Part shown: positions 1 to 7,152 of the stretch, in pieces | Layout: each line of letters opens with the position of its first letter | How positions within the stretch are numbered: position 1 is the stretch's first letter | From: Polyangiaceae bacterium | GTDB lineage: Bacteria > Myxococcota_A > Polyangia > Polyangiales > Polyangiaceae | Direction: 5' to 3' | Length of the DNA stretch: 15,386 nt | Assembly: GCA_025934595.1 (NCBI GenBank) | Contig: JAICXU010000014.1 | Coordinates: 1 to 15,386, forward strand | Program-made: the position numbers and the translations under genes | The notes under the pieces: model-generated | What the model saw: only the letters and a program-made list of their open reading frames with translations | The model's database searches: none | What the model was told of the DNA's origin: nothing

Positions 1-377
1 ACGTCGAACACCGAGATGGCGGTCGGAACGCGACACTCCTCGAACGTGCGCACGCGTAAAAGCGCGTCGACTTTGTCGCGAAATTTTTTGCCGCGCAGAA
101 ATCCGAGACCGAGCGCCGGGTCCCAAAAATCCTGCCGCTTCAATTTCATGAGCTCCTCCGAAAGCACGTCGGGCTCGACGCCACCCGACCACGCCCCCGC
201 GACGAGCGCGCCGGCGCTCGATCCCGACACGCGTGAAGGGAGCAGATTCTCTTCCACGAGCACGCTCATCAGGCCCGTGTGCGCGAAGAACGAAAAAAAT
301 CCGGACGACATGGAAAGGGCGAACGGCCCCTCGCGAAGCCATTCGGCGAGCGTCGGCGACGTCATGAAAGACCGCAT
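1..377 (-). CDS. Patatin-like phospholipase, N-terminal part (truncated by window edge)
   Basis: This is the first 125 residues of a patatin-family serine acyl hydrolase; the rest lies beyond the left edge. The nucleophile elbow G-S-S-A-G is at about residues 52-56, with Ser54 the likely nucleophile. It sits in the context VSGSSAGALVAG, typical of the family. The upstream segment SSGFFSFFAHTGLM (about residues 24-37) occupies the place of the usual glycine-rich oxyanion loop. The catalytic Asp of the Ser-Asp dyad would lie in the missing part. Family members hydrolyse phospholipid or other lipid acyl esters. I chose ATG at 377 because AGGG lies 4 nt upstream; ATG at 365 is an in-frame alternative without a visible ribosome binding site. 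There is no signal peptide, so it is probably cytoplasmic. It diverges from the aminohydrolase gene with 54 nt between them. Confidence 0.85.
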   Translation of the reverse strand, partial: MRSFMTSPTLAEWLREGPFALSMSSGFFSFFAHTGLMSVLVEENLLPSRVSGSSAGALVAGAWSGGVEPDVLSEELMKLKRQDFWDPALGLGFLRGKKFRDKVDALLRVRTFEECRVPTAISVFD

Positions 378-431
378 TTTACCCTAGTTTGCGAGATCGT
401 GACTGGCGCGACGCGTTCCCTGCGGTAAGCC
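378..431. promoter_or_regulatory. Short divergent intergenic region, patatin / aminohydrolase
   Basis: This 54-nt gap must hold both start regions. The patatin side has AGGG close to its ATG. I see no clear sigma-70 hexamers and no inverted repeat, so promoters are inferred only from the divergent layout. Confidence 0.35.
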
Positions 432-2108
432 ATGCGCCCCCTCATGCGCAGCCACCTTTCGTTCGGGCCGGTTTCTCTGGTTTTCGTCGCGTCGATCTCG
501 ATCGCCGCATGCTCGAGCGCATCGAGTGATGGCGCGGCGAACGGGCGCGGCAACGACGCCGGCAGCACGCACGACGGCGGTGACAACGTCGTGTCGGGAG
601 ACTGCAGCGTCACGAGCACCGGATCGTCCGGCCTCCTCATTCGAGGCGAGATCCTCTTGCCGAACGGACCCGCGAAAGGCGAGGTCCTCGTCGACGGCAG
701 CGGCAAGATCGCCTGCGCCGACGTCGACTGCAGCCAGACGAACGGTTACGGCGACGCTACGATCCTCGCCTGCCCGGGAGGGGTCGTTTCCGCGGGCCTC
801 GTCAACGCGCACGATCACACGGACTACAACACAGCGCCTCCCATCGATCACGGAGACACACGTTGGGATCATCGACAAGGATGGCGCACGGGCGCGGACG
901 GCGAGCAAAAGCTCGAGCAGCCTCGAACATCCTCGGATCCCAAGGTCCTCGCCGCCGCCGAGCTTCGCTTCTTGATGAGCGGCGTCACTTCGCTCAATGG
1001 ATCGGGCGGCGTCGACGGCCTCGTGCGCAACGTGGCCAACTACAAGAACCAAGAGCAATTGGAGGGTTTGTCCGGACCTACGGTCTTCTTCGATACATTC
1101 CCCTTGGGTGACTCGAACGGTACCGAGCTCACCTCGGGCTGCGGATATCCGAGCATTCGCTCCGCGAGCACCGCGTTCGAAGACGGCAACTACACACCGC
1201 ACATCGCCGAGGGCATCAATCCCGCCGCCGAAAATGAGTTCGCGTGTCTCGTCGGAAGCCTGGTCACGAATCGCACGGGCATCATCCATTCCGTGGGCGT
1301 CAACGCGACCGACGTCGGCAAGATCGCTACCGCCGGCGCGAAGATCATTTGGTCGCCGCGATCGAACATCAGCCTCTACGGCAACACGGCTCCCCTCACG
1401 GTCTTGAAGAACGCCGGCGTCGTCGTGGGCATGGGCACCGACTGGCTCGCGTCCGGATCGATGAACATGCTGCGCGAGCTCGAATGCGCGGACTCACTGA
1501 ATCAAAAATATTTCGGCGGCGCCTACGACGACAAAGGCCTGTACGAAATGGCCACGAAAAATAGCGCGATCGCGATCGGTTTCGATTCGCAGGTGGGCTC
1601 GCTCGCGCCCGGCTTGGTCGCCGACATCGCGATCTACGCGCCCGGCACGAACAAAGATTATCGAGCCGTGATCGACGCTGGCGTCGAAGACGTCTTGCTC
1701 GTGCTTCGCGGTGGCAGGCCCATGTACGGTGAGCAAAAGATCATCGACGCGCTCGCTTCCGGATGCGAGTCCCTCACCGTGTGCGGCGCGCAAAAGTCGG
1801 TGTGCATCGACACGCCGAACGTGAAGCTCGCCGACGTCGAGGCTGCGGCCGCGTCCTCCTATCCCCTCTTTTTCTGCAAGGATCAGACGCCGGACAAAGA
1901 GCCGTCGTGCGTGCCGTATCGCGACTCGTATCCGAACGGTACGTCGGCCACCGACGGCGACGGTGACGGTGTCGACGACTCGAGCGACGACTGCCCTACG
2001 ATCTTCAATCCGCCGCGGTCGATGGACGGAACCTCACAGTCGGACGTGGACGGTGATGGTGCCGGCGACGCTTGCGACAGCGCGCCGCTCGACAATTCGA
2101 CGAAGTAA
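432..2108 (+). CDS. Secreted amidohydrolase (cytosine deaminase/TRZ-ATZ-like) lipoprotein with TSP3-like tail
   Basis: A 558-residue exported metal-dependent hydrolase. Residues 1-26 form a lipoprotein signal with lipobox IAAC and Cys27 as the lipidation site, followed by a Gly/Asp/Ser-rich linker. The catalytic barrel has the motifs of the aminohydrolase branch of the amidohydrolase superfamily: metal-binding H127-D-H129, HIAEG with H257 and E260, H286, SPRSNISLYG, and GTDW with metal Asp337. A late segment (GSLAPGLVADIAIYAPG) forms part of the small beta domain. Relatives deaminate or dechlorinate nitrogen heterocycles, but the substrate here cannot be read from sequence. Residues about 504-558 are an acidic DGDGDG / DVDGDGAGD stretch resembling thrombospondin type-3 calcium-binding repeats, as found in surface proteins of Myxococcota. 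ATG at 444 is an alternative start. It converges on the methyltransferase with a 7-nt gap. Confidence 0.88.
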   Translation: MRPLMRSHLSFGPVSLVFVASISIAACSSASSDGAANGRGNDAGSTHDGGDNVVSGDCSVTSTGSSGLLIRGEILLPNGPAKGEVLVDGSGKIACADVDCSQTNGYGDATILACPGGVVSAGLVNAHDHTDYNTAPPIDHGDTRWDHRQGWRTGADGEQKLEQPRTSSDPKVLAAAELRFLMSGVTSLNGSGGVDGLVRNVANYKNQEQLEGLSGPTVFFDTFPLGDSNGTELTSGCGYPSIRSASTAFEDGNYTPHIAEGINPAAENEFACLVGSLVTNRTGIIHSVGVNATDVGKIATAGAKIIWSPRSNISLYGNTAPLTVLKNAGVVVGMGTDWLASGSMNMLRELECADSLNQKYFGGAYDDKGLYEMATKNSAIAIGFDSQVGSLAPGLVADIAIYAPGTNKDYRAVIDAGVEDVLLVLRGGRPMYGEQKIIDALASGCESLTVCGAQKSVCIDTPNVKLADVEAAAASSYPLFFCKDQTPDKEPSCVPYRDSYPNGTSATDGDGDGVDDSSDDCPTIFNPPRSMDGTSQSDVDGDGAGDACDSAPLDNSTK

Positions 2109-2115
2109 TCCTCGC

Positions 2116-2775
2116 TTAGAGCACGAGCGCGACGACTAGGCCGTCGTACCCTTTCACGCCGACCGTCTGTAGCACCGTCGTCGAGACGCGCGTCTCTTTC
2201 GCGAGCGCATCGCGCATGCGGCGCACGCCGACCACGTTGACGTCGGTCGACGATCCGTCCGTGACGCGCCCGGCGCGCACGACGTTGTCGATGACGATGA
2301 CGCTGCCCGGCTTCGACATCTCGAGGGCGGCGAGGAAATAATCCAGATTGGAGGGTTTGTCCGCGTCGATGAACGTGAGATCGAACGGACCCTCATGGTT
2401 CTTCTTCATGGCCGCGAGCGAGTCGATGGCTTTGCCGACGCGTACCTCGACGTTGTGGATGTCGGCACGGGCGATATTTTTCTTCGCGACCTCCGCGTGC
2501 TTCGGATCGATCTCGAGGGTAATGAGCTTTCCATCCTTCGGAAGCGCGCGCGCAAGCCAGATCGTGCTGTAGCCGCCGAGAGTGCCGACCTCCAGGATCG
2601 ATTTCGCGCCGCGGATCTTCGCGAGCAAGTGGAGAAGCTTGCCTTGATTCGGCGCGACCTGAATCGAAGGCAGGCCCGCCTTCTCGCTTTCCGTCACGGC
2701 GCTGTCGAGCGCGTCGTCTTGCGCGACGAGCGGCGCGTAGTAATCGTCCACCTTCGACCAAATTTCTTCTGTCAT
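2116..2775 (-). CDS. Class I SAM-dependent O-methyltransferase (CCoAOMT / family 3 type)
   Basis: A 219-residue cytoplasmic methyltransferase of the caffeoyl-CoA/catechol O-methyltransferase type. The SAM-binding motif ILEVGTLGGYST is at residues 60-71, followed by the acidic LEID at 87-90 that would bind the ribose. Divalent-metal ligands are in place: Asp137 in FIDADK, and Asp163-Asn164 in VIDNVV. Length matches the family (about 210-230). These enzymes methylate a hydroxyl on catechol-like substrates; the acceptor is unknown. I placed the start at ATG 2775 because GAGGAA lies 5 nt upstream; an in-frame ATG at 2811 would add 12 residues but lacks such a site. It diverges from the receiver-kinase gene and converges on the aminohydrolase, and no pathway partner lies beside it. 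Confidence 0.93.
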   Translation of the reverse strand: MTEEIWSKVDDYYAPLVAQDDALDSAVTESEKAGLPSIQVAPNQGKLLHLLAKIRGAKSILEVGTLGGYSTIWLARALPKDGKLITLEIDPKHAEVAKKNIARADIHNVEVRVGKAIDSLAAMKKNHEGPFDLTFIDADKPSNLDYFLAALEMSKPGSVIVIDNVVRAGRVTDGSSTDVNVVGVRRMRDALAKETRVSTTVLQTVGVKGYDGLVVALVL

Positions 2776-2920
2776 GTGAGTTCCTCGCTCGGCGCGATTG
2801 TAGGGATTCACAGCCGTTTCGCCCAGGGATCATGAGGGTGTATCCGTTCGGTCACATACTCCTTTGGGCGTATCGACGAAGAGCCGCCGAATCGGGGAAG
2901 ATCGACGGTGAGGAGATCCC
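2776..2920. promoter_or_regulatory. Divergent promoter region, O-methyltransferase / hybrid kinase
   Basis: A 145-nt gap between two divergent starts. On the minus strand TACAAT (plus coordinates 2797-2802) is a good match to a -10 box. It would start transcription near 2790, giving a leader of about 15 nt that just includes the methyltransferase ribosome binding site. No good -35 is seen at the right distance. On the plus strand the kinase start is preceded by AGGAG. The kinase promoter itself is not obvious. Confidence 0.4.
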
Positions 2921-4096
2921 ATGGCTTCCGGCAAGGGCGAAAAACCCGAGACGATCCTCGTCGTCGACGACAACGCGAACAATCGAATCCTCGCCGAGGC
3001 CCACCTCAAAAGCTTCGGCTACGCGGTCGTCATGGCGGAGAGCGGCGAAGAAGCGCTGGAACGAACGGCCACGCACACGCCGAGCCTCATCCTGCTCGAC
3101 GTCATCATGCCGAAGATGGACGGTTACGAAACGTGCGCGCGTCTCCGGCAGCTGCCGCAAGGGCGCGACGTCCCGATCGTATTTCTCACCGCGCTCGCCG
3201 ACCTCAGCTCCCATCAGCGCGCGATGGACGTCGGCGTCGACGATTTTCTCACGAAGCCGATCAACCGCACCGAGCTCATGCTCCGCGTGCGATCGCTCCT
3301 CCGCATCAGCGTCCTCAATCGGAACCTCAAAGACAACTACGAGACGACGCGCCGGCAGCGGGATCAGCTCGTTCGCGTGCAGAAGCAGCGGGAGGAGCTC
3401 ATGCAGCATGTCGTGCACGACCTCAAGAATCCGCTCGGCGCGATCGAAATGAATGCACGCTACATGCTGTCGAGCCTCCCTTCGAACGACATGCTCGACG
3501 CGACGCGCGACATCGTCGACAGCGCCGCAGCTCTTCGCCGCATGGTCATGAACCTGCTCGACATCTGCCGCAGCGAGGACGGCCAGCTGATTCCGATGTT
3601 GAGCGATGTCGACATGGGAAATCTCGTGACGACCGTGATCGGAGAGCACACACGCGAGTCGCTCGACCGCGACGTGGAGCTCCACGCTTCTTTTCACCTC
3701 GATCGCGCGACCGTGCGCGCGGACCAAGATCTCATTCGTCGTGTGCTGGAAAATCTAGTCGTGAACGCGATCCGGCACGCGCCCCGCTCCTCGTCGATCG
3801 AAATCGTCGCGCAGAACGTCGGCGACGACGTCGAGCTTCACGTCCGCGATCTCGGTGACGGCGTGCCCGAAGAATTTCGAGAGAAGGTCTTCGACAAATA
3901 CGTGCGCCTCGAAGCCAGCACGACATCCTTGGCGAACCGCGGCTTGGGCCTCACGTTTTGCCGCATTGCAGTCGAAGCCCACGGCGGCCGCGTCTGGGTC
4001 GAGCCGAATCGCCCGAGTGGCGCGAACTTCATCGTGCGACTGCCGCGCGAAGCGAAAACCTCGAGCGTCTTTCCCGTCACGAAGGGCGTCGCTTGA
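2921..4096 (+). CDS. Hybrid receiver-histidine kinase (REC-HisKA-HATPase)
   Basis: A 391-residue soluble sensor kinase with an N-terminal receiver. The receiver (residues 11-125) has the acidic pair VVDDN and phospho-acceptor Asp60 in ILLDVIMPKMDGYE. A charged, probably coiled-coil linker follows (about 127-160). The dimerisation/phosphotransfer domain has His166 in VVHDLKNPLG. The ATPase domain (about 265-378) has the N box with Asn282, the G1 box D310-L-G-D-G and a G2 box NRGLGL. There is no membrane segment and no separate input domain, so the receiver itself is the likely input, making this an intermediate in a phosphorelay. The ribosome binding site AGGAG lies 5 nt before the ATG. Its stop lies 2 nt from the stop of the convergent LuxR-type regulator, a plausible partner. 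Confidence 0.93.
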   Translation: MASGKGEKPETILVVDDNANNRILAEAHLKSFGYAVVMAESGEEALERTATHTPSLILLDVIMPKMDGYETCARLRQLPQGRDVPIVFLTALADLSSHQRAMDVGVDDFLTKPINRTELMLRVRSLLRISVLNRNLKDNYETTRRQRDQLVRVQKQREELMQHVVHDLKNPLGAIEMNARYMLSSLPSNDMLDATRDIVDSAAALRRMVMNLLDICRSEDGQLIPMLSDVDMGNLVTTVIGEHTRESLDRDVELHASFHLDRATVRADQDLIRRVLENLVVNAIRHAPRSSSIEIVAQNVGDDVELHVRDLGDGVPEEFREKVFDKYVRLEASTTSLANRGLGLTFCRIAVEAHGGRVWVEPNRPSGANFIVRLPREAKTSSVFPVTKGVA

Positions 4097-4098
4097 AA

Positions 4099-4704
4099 TC
4101 AGCTCTCGACCATTTCCCGCAAGACGCGTTGCACGACGCTGGGTAGCGACGAGTCCGACGTCTTCTTCAAGATGTTCGCGACGTGCTTTTTCACCGTGAG
4201 ATGGGACGTATCGCGACCGGCGGCGATTTCGGCGCGACGCTCACCACTGACGGCGCGAATCAGGACGTCGAGCTCGGAGTCCGACAACGTGAAACGACTC
4301 TGCCACGCGAGCGCGACGCGCGTGAGGCGCTCGTCGAAAGAGCCCGTCTCCTTGAAAAAATGCTCGAGCCTCCCGCCTTCCGGCGGCTTCACGACATAGT
4401 GCGCGTTCAGATCGAACGCGGAGTTGATGTGCTCGCGATTGACCGAGCCCGTGAGAATGAGCGCGGGCGTCCCCGGATTCTGCACGCGTGCACGCGCGAG
4501 CACGTCGAGGCCGGAGCCGTCCGGCAAGCCGATGTCGATGAGGAAGCCTGCCCAGCGACCGTCGCTCGCGAGCGCAGCTTCGGCTTCCGCCGCCGTGCGC
4601 GTCATCACCGGCATGCCCTGGTGCTTTCGAATCAATCGCGCAAGATGGCGGCCGATGCCGACCTCGTCCTCGACGACCAAGTATCGATTTGCGCCCGTCC
4701 CCAT
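4099..4704 (-). CDS. Response regulator, receiver plus LuxR/NarL-type HTH
   Basis: A 201-residue two-domain response regulator. The receiver (residues 7-118) has E12-D13, phospho-acceptor Asp57 in FLIDIGLPDGSG, Thr85 in LILTGS and the conserved Lys106 in VVKPP. The C-terminal domain (about 138-200) reads as a LuxR-type HTH: FTLSDSELDVLIRAV, then AEIAAGRD, then the recognition-helix segment LTVKKHVANILKKT. It should bind DNA when phosphorylated. The start is ATG 4704; an in-frame stop 24 nt upstream rules out a longer form, and the nearest AGGA is distant, so initiation may be weak. It converges on the hybrid kinase with 2 nt between the stops. Partnership with that kinase is inferred from position; targets are unknown. 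Confidence 0.92.
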   Translation of the reverse strand: MGTGANRYLVVEDEVGIGRHLARLIRKHQGMPVMTRTAAEAEAALASDGRWAGFLIDIGLPDGSGLDVLARARVQNPGTPALILTGSVNREHINSAFDLNAHYVVKPPEGGRLEHFFKETGSFDERLTRVALAWQSRFTLSDSELDVLIRAVSGERRAEIAAGRDTSHLTVKKHVANILKKTSDSSLPSVVQRVLREMVES

Positions 4705-4888
4705 TGGCTTCGCGATTCGGCGTTCCTACTGTCTCATTCAATCGCGCTGGAAGCACTGAAAAATACAGAGGAATTGAAGCTTATGCGTACGAGTTTTGCA
4801 TGCCCTTCGTTCGCGCGAAATAACCAAAGAAGCGATCATCCTGCACATCGGCCGATCTCGCCTTAGATTCGCGGACCGGAGAAAAACG
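4705..4888. promoter_or_regulatory. Divergent intergenic region, LuxR-type regulator / pirin
   Basis: A 184-nt non-coding region with an AT-rich patch at about 4757-4790, unusual for this GC-rich window and a likely site for promoters. A 10-bp perfect palindrome TTCGCGCGAA lies at 4810-4819, but such palindromes arise easily in GC-rich DNA. I cannot assign -35/-10 pairs with confidence. The pirin end carries GGAG 8 nt before its ATG. Confidence 0.35.
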
Positions 4889-5590
4889 ATGCTCACCATT
4901 CGCCGCGCCGATGCACGAGGTCATGCCGATCACGGCTGGCTCGACTCCCATCACTCTTTTTCGTTCGCCGACTATTACGATCCGGCGCACATGGGGTTTC
5001 GCAACTTGCGCGTGATCAACGAAGATCGCGTGAAGCCGAAGAACGGGTTCGGCACGCACGGCCACCGCGATATGGAGATCATCTCGTACGTGCTCGAAGG
5101 TGCGCTCTCGCACAAGGACTCGATGGGCACCGGCTCGACGATCGTCCCCGGCGACGTGCAGCGCATGAGCGCGGGCACCGGGGTGATGCACAGCGAGCAG
5201 AATGCGTCGGACAGCGAGCCCGTTCACTTTTTGCAAATCTGGATCATGCCCGACCGAAAAGGGCACGCGCCGGGCTACGAACAAAAGAGATTCGATGCGG
5301 ACCAGAAAAGAGACAAGCTGCGGCTCGTCGCATCGCCGGACGGCGAAGACGGGAGCGTGTCGATGAACGCCGATGCGCGTCTTTATGCGACGGTGCTCGA
5401 TCTCGGCGCGAAGGTCACGCATGCGGTCGCACCGGGGCGTCACGCGTGGATCCAAGTCGCGCGCGGAAATGCGAAGATCGGCGGCGAGGAATTGCATGCG
5501 GGCGACGGGGCCTCGACGAGCGATGCAGGAGACATCGTGATCGAAGGCGGCGAAAGCGGCACCGAGGTGCTCGTGTTCGATCTGTCGTAG
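4889..5590 (+). CDS. Pirin family protein (YhhW-like bicupin)
   Basis: A 233-residue bicupin of the pirin family, close in length to E. coli YhhW and its relatives. Family signatures are clear: HHSFSFADYYDP near the N-terminus, GFGTHGHRDMEIISYVLEG, then SAGTGVMHSEQ. The four metal ligands of the N-terminal cupin are His57, His59, His101 and Glu103. Characterised bacterial pirins bind iron or another divalent metal and some show quercetin 2,3-dioxygenase activity in vitro; others act through protein contacts, so the biological role here is open. I chose ATG 4889 because GGAG lies 8 nt upstream and because MLTIRRAD matches the usual N-terminus; an upstream in-frame ATG at 4796 would add 31 unrelated residues. 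No signal peptide. It ends 2 nt from the convergent map stop. Confidence 0.93.
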   Translation: MLTIRRADARGHADHGWLDSHHSFSFADYYDPAHMGFRNLRVINEDRVKPKNGFGTHGHRDMEIISYVLEGALSHKDSMGTGSTIVPGDVQRMSAGTGVMHSEQNASDSEPVHFLQIWIMPDRKGHAPGYEQKRFDADQKRDKLRLVASPDGEDGSVSMNADARLYATVLDLGAKVTHAVAPGRHAWIQVARGNAKIGGEELHAGDGASTSDAGDIVIEGGESGTEVLVFDLS

Positions 5591-5592
5591 CG

Positions 5593-6339
5593 CTACGTCA
5601 AAATCTCGAAGCCGTTCGTCGTGACGAGCACGGTGTGCTCGAACTGCGCGGAGAGAGAGCCGTCGACGGTGAGGACGGTCCATTCGTCGCTCGAGAGGCG
5701 AACGTCCGGCTTTCCGGCGTTCACCATCGGCTCGATCGTGATCGCCATTCCGGCGCGCAAGCGGAGACCCTGGCCACGCTCGCCGAAATGGGCAACGTGC
5801 GGATCCATGTGCATTTTGCGCCCGATCCCGTGTCCGCCGAAATCGCGCACGACCGAGCAGCCTTCCTTCTCGACGAGCTCCTGAATCGCGGCGCCGATGT
5901 CGCCGAGCCTCGCGCCGTCACGCACGACGGCGATCCCCGCATCGCGCGCGCGACGCGACAGCTCGACGAGCGAACACGCCGCTCGCGATGCCTTGCCGAC
6001 GACGAACGTGGCGGACGTGTCGCCGTGAAAGCCGCCGATGTGGGTGGTGACGTCGACGTTGACGATGTCGCCTTCTTCGAGAACGTCGGCGCGGCGAGGA
6101 ATGCCGTGGCAGACGACGTCGTTTCGGCTCGTGCACACCGATGCGGGAAAGCCATGGTAGCCGAGCTGGCTCGGAGCGCCGCCGAGAGACGCCGTGTGCG
6201 CGCGGACCCACGCGTCGATGTCGGCGGTGGTCACGCCAGCGCGAATTCTCTCCGCGACGTGCGCGAGCGTCGAAGCCGCCGCTTTGCCGGCGACGCGCAT
6301 TTTTTCGATCGCGCGCGCGTCGAGAATTTCGATCGCCAT
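5593..6339 (-). CDS. map: Methionine aminopeptidase, type I
   Basis: A 248-residue cytoplasmic metallopeptidase that removes the initiator Met from nascent proteins. All five metal ligands of the pita-bread fold are present: Asp96 and Asp107 (NVDVTTHIGGFHGDTS), His170 (GGHGIGRKMH), Glu203 (TIEPMV) and Glu234 (QFEHTVLVT). His78 in CHGIP is the substrate-contacting histidine. Length is as expected for the type I form with no N-terminal zinc-finger extension. ATG 6339 gives the usual MAIEILD start; the frame is open further upstream, but that stretch reads as Arg-rich non-coding sequence. No strong Shine-Dalgarno is visible. It stands alone rather than in the common secY-map-infA setting, so it may be a second map copy in the genome (inference). 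It diverges from the short LysR gene across 98 nt. Confidence 0.94.
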   Translation of the reverse strand: MAIEILDARAIEKMRVAGKAAASTLAHVAERIRAGVTTADIDAWVRAHTASLGGAPSQLGYHGFPASVCTSRNDVVCHGIPRRADVLEEGDIVNVDVTTHIGGFHGDTSATFVVGKASRAACSLVELSRRARDAGIAVVRDGARLGDIGAAIQELVEKEGCSVVRDFGGHGIGRKMHMDPHVAHFGERGQGLRLRAGMAITIEPMVNAGKPDVRLSSDEWTVLTVDGSLSAQFEHTVLVTTNGFEILT

Positions 6340-6375
6340 GGGTGCCCAGGAATCTGCAAAAGCGGCGCTTCGGCG

Positions 6376-6391
6376 TCCAATACCGTTTGGA
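6376..6391. repeat. Inverted repeat TCCAA-N6-TTGGA, candidate operator
   Basis: Perfect 5-bp arms with a 6-nt spacer, centred in the 98-nt gap between the divergent map and short LysR genes. LysR-type regulators typically bind dyads placed between themselves and a divergent gene, so this is a candidate site for the neighbouring HTH protein. It does not fit the T-N11-A form well, and a dyad this short can occur by chance. Confidence 0.3.
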
Positions 6392-6437
6392 TCTCGCGTT
6401 CGACGCTCGCGGCCGCTTGGCGCTATGCTTTGTCTCC

Positions 6438-6716
6438 ATGAGCCTTTCGCAGATCGAATACTTCGTCGCCGTCGCCGAGCAAGGACACGTCGGACGCGCC
6501 GCCGCCAAGCTCTGCATCGCGCAGCCGGCAGTGAGCCGCCAGATTCGAAGGCTCGAAGACGAGCTCGGCAAATCGCTCTTCGTCCGAACACCCCGCGGCA
6601 TGAAGTTGTCCGAAGCCGGAGCGATTTTCCTTCGTCGCGCCCGCGCGATCCTCGAGAGCGTGCAAGAAGCGGCGAACGAGGTCAGAGGCACCGCCAGATG
6701 CACGCGAACGTCCTGA
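6438..6716 (+). CDS. LysR-type HTH-only protein (no effector-binding domain)
   Basis: A 92-residue protein that is just the LysR-type winged HTH and the start of the linker helix. Typical family sequence is seen: LSQIEYFVAVAEQGHVGRAA, AQPAVSRQIRRLEDELG (recognition helix about 29-43) and the wing LFVRTPRGMKLSEAG. A normal LysR regulator is about 300 residues with a co-inducer-binding domain; here the frame stops after the linker and the downstream DNA encodes an unrelated CoA-binding protein whose ATG lies inside this gene (19-nt overlap). The HTH is intact and under normal-looking codon use, so it may be a functional small regulator rather than decay, though a remnant cannot be excluded. It has no clear ribosome binding site. 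It diverges from map. Confidence 0.75.
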   Translation: MSLSQIEYFVAVAEQGHVGRAAAKLCIAQPAVSRQIRRLEDELGKSLFVRTPRGMKLSEAGAIFLRRARAILESVQEAANEVRGTARCTRTS

Positions 6717-7132
6717 CCGCGAAGAGCAACATCGACGCGCTCCTGCGAAGCGTGAAGCGCATCGCGGTCCTCGGGATCAAACCCGAAGCGCACGCCGATC
6801 AACCTGCATTTTACGTCGCGAAATATTTGCAGAATGCAGGCTTCGAGGTCATTCCCGTTCCCGTGTACTACCCGGAGGTGACGACGATTTTGGACCAACC
6901 CGTCGTGCGTAGCCTCGCCGCGATCGAAGGCGACGTGGATCTCGTGGACGTCTTTCGTCGCCCTCGAGACTTACGAGCGCACCTCGCCGACATCCTCGCG
7001 AAGAAACCGCGTGCGGTCTGGCTCCAGCTCGGAATCCGCGACGACGCGTTCGCCGAGGAGCTCGCGAGCGCCGGCATCCAGGTCGTTCAGGATTCGTGTC
7101 TCATGGTTCATCACCGTGAGATGGAGACCTGA
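6698..7132 (+). CDS. CoA-binding domain protein (YccU-like)
   Basis: A 144-residue single-domain Rossmann protein of the YccU/CoA_binding type. Motifs: RIAVLGIKPEAHADQPAFYV with the nucleotide-binding loop, VAKYLQNAGFEVIPVPVYYPE, LVDVFRRP, AVWLQLGI and the C-terminal VVQDSCLMVHH. Members bind CoA or acyl-CoA derivatives; the cellular role of YccU-like proteins is not settled. ATG 6698 is preceded by GAGG at 9 nt and lies inside the LysR-HTH gene in another frame, which suggests translational coupling. The related domain in the repressor Rex binds NADH next to a winged helix, so pairing with the upstream HTH protein is suggestive. Stop at 7130-7132 overlaps a small inverted repeat. Confidence 0.88.
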   Translation: MHANVLTAKSNIDALLRSVKRIAVLGIKPEAHADQPAFYVAKYLQNAGFEVIPVPVYYPEVTTILDQPVVRSLAAIEGDVDLVDVFRRPRDLRAHLADILAKKPRAVWLQLGIRDDAFAEELASAGIQVVQDSCLMVHHREMET

Positions 7133-7146
7133 TCTACCATTAGATC
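7131..7146. repeat. Inverted repeat GATCTA-CCAT-TAGATC
   Basis: Perfect 6-bp arms around a 4-nt loop, starting at the CoA-binding gene's stop codon and ending 6 nt before the next ATG. The stem has only two G-C pairs and no T-run follows, so it is a poor terminator. It could be a weak mRNA hairpin in the gap or a protein site. Confidence 0.25.
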
Positions 7147-7152
7147 CGCCAC

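Noticed and set aside
384..1289. Minus-strand frame opposite the aminohydrolase
   Set aside because: Low-complexity Arg/Asp/Val composition and no recognisable domain; the plus frame has a complete catalytic motif set.
4796..4888. N-terminal extension of the pirin from ATG 4796
   Set aside because: The added 31 residues do not resemble pirins, while ATG 4889 has a proper ribosome binding site and the standard N-terminus.
5446..6441. Plus-strand frame opposite map
   Set aside because: It overlaps the pirin 3' end and all of map, and has Arg/Asp-rich composition; map has all five metal ligands.
6660..6720. Programmed frameshift making a LysR-HTH/CoA-binding fusion
   Set aside because: There is no slippery heptamer in the overlap (6698-6716), and the CoA-binding gene has its own ATG and a GAGG upstream. 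Two separate proteins are simpler.
7131..7146. Intrinsic terminator after the CoA-binding gene
   Set aside because: The stem is short and AT-rich, no U-run follows, and the next gene starts 6 nt later.
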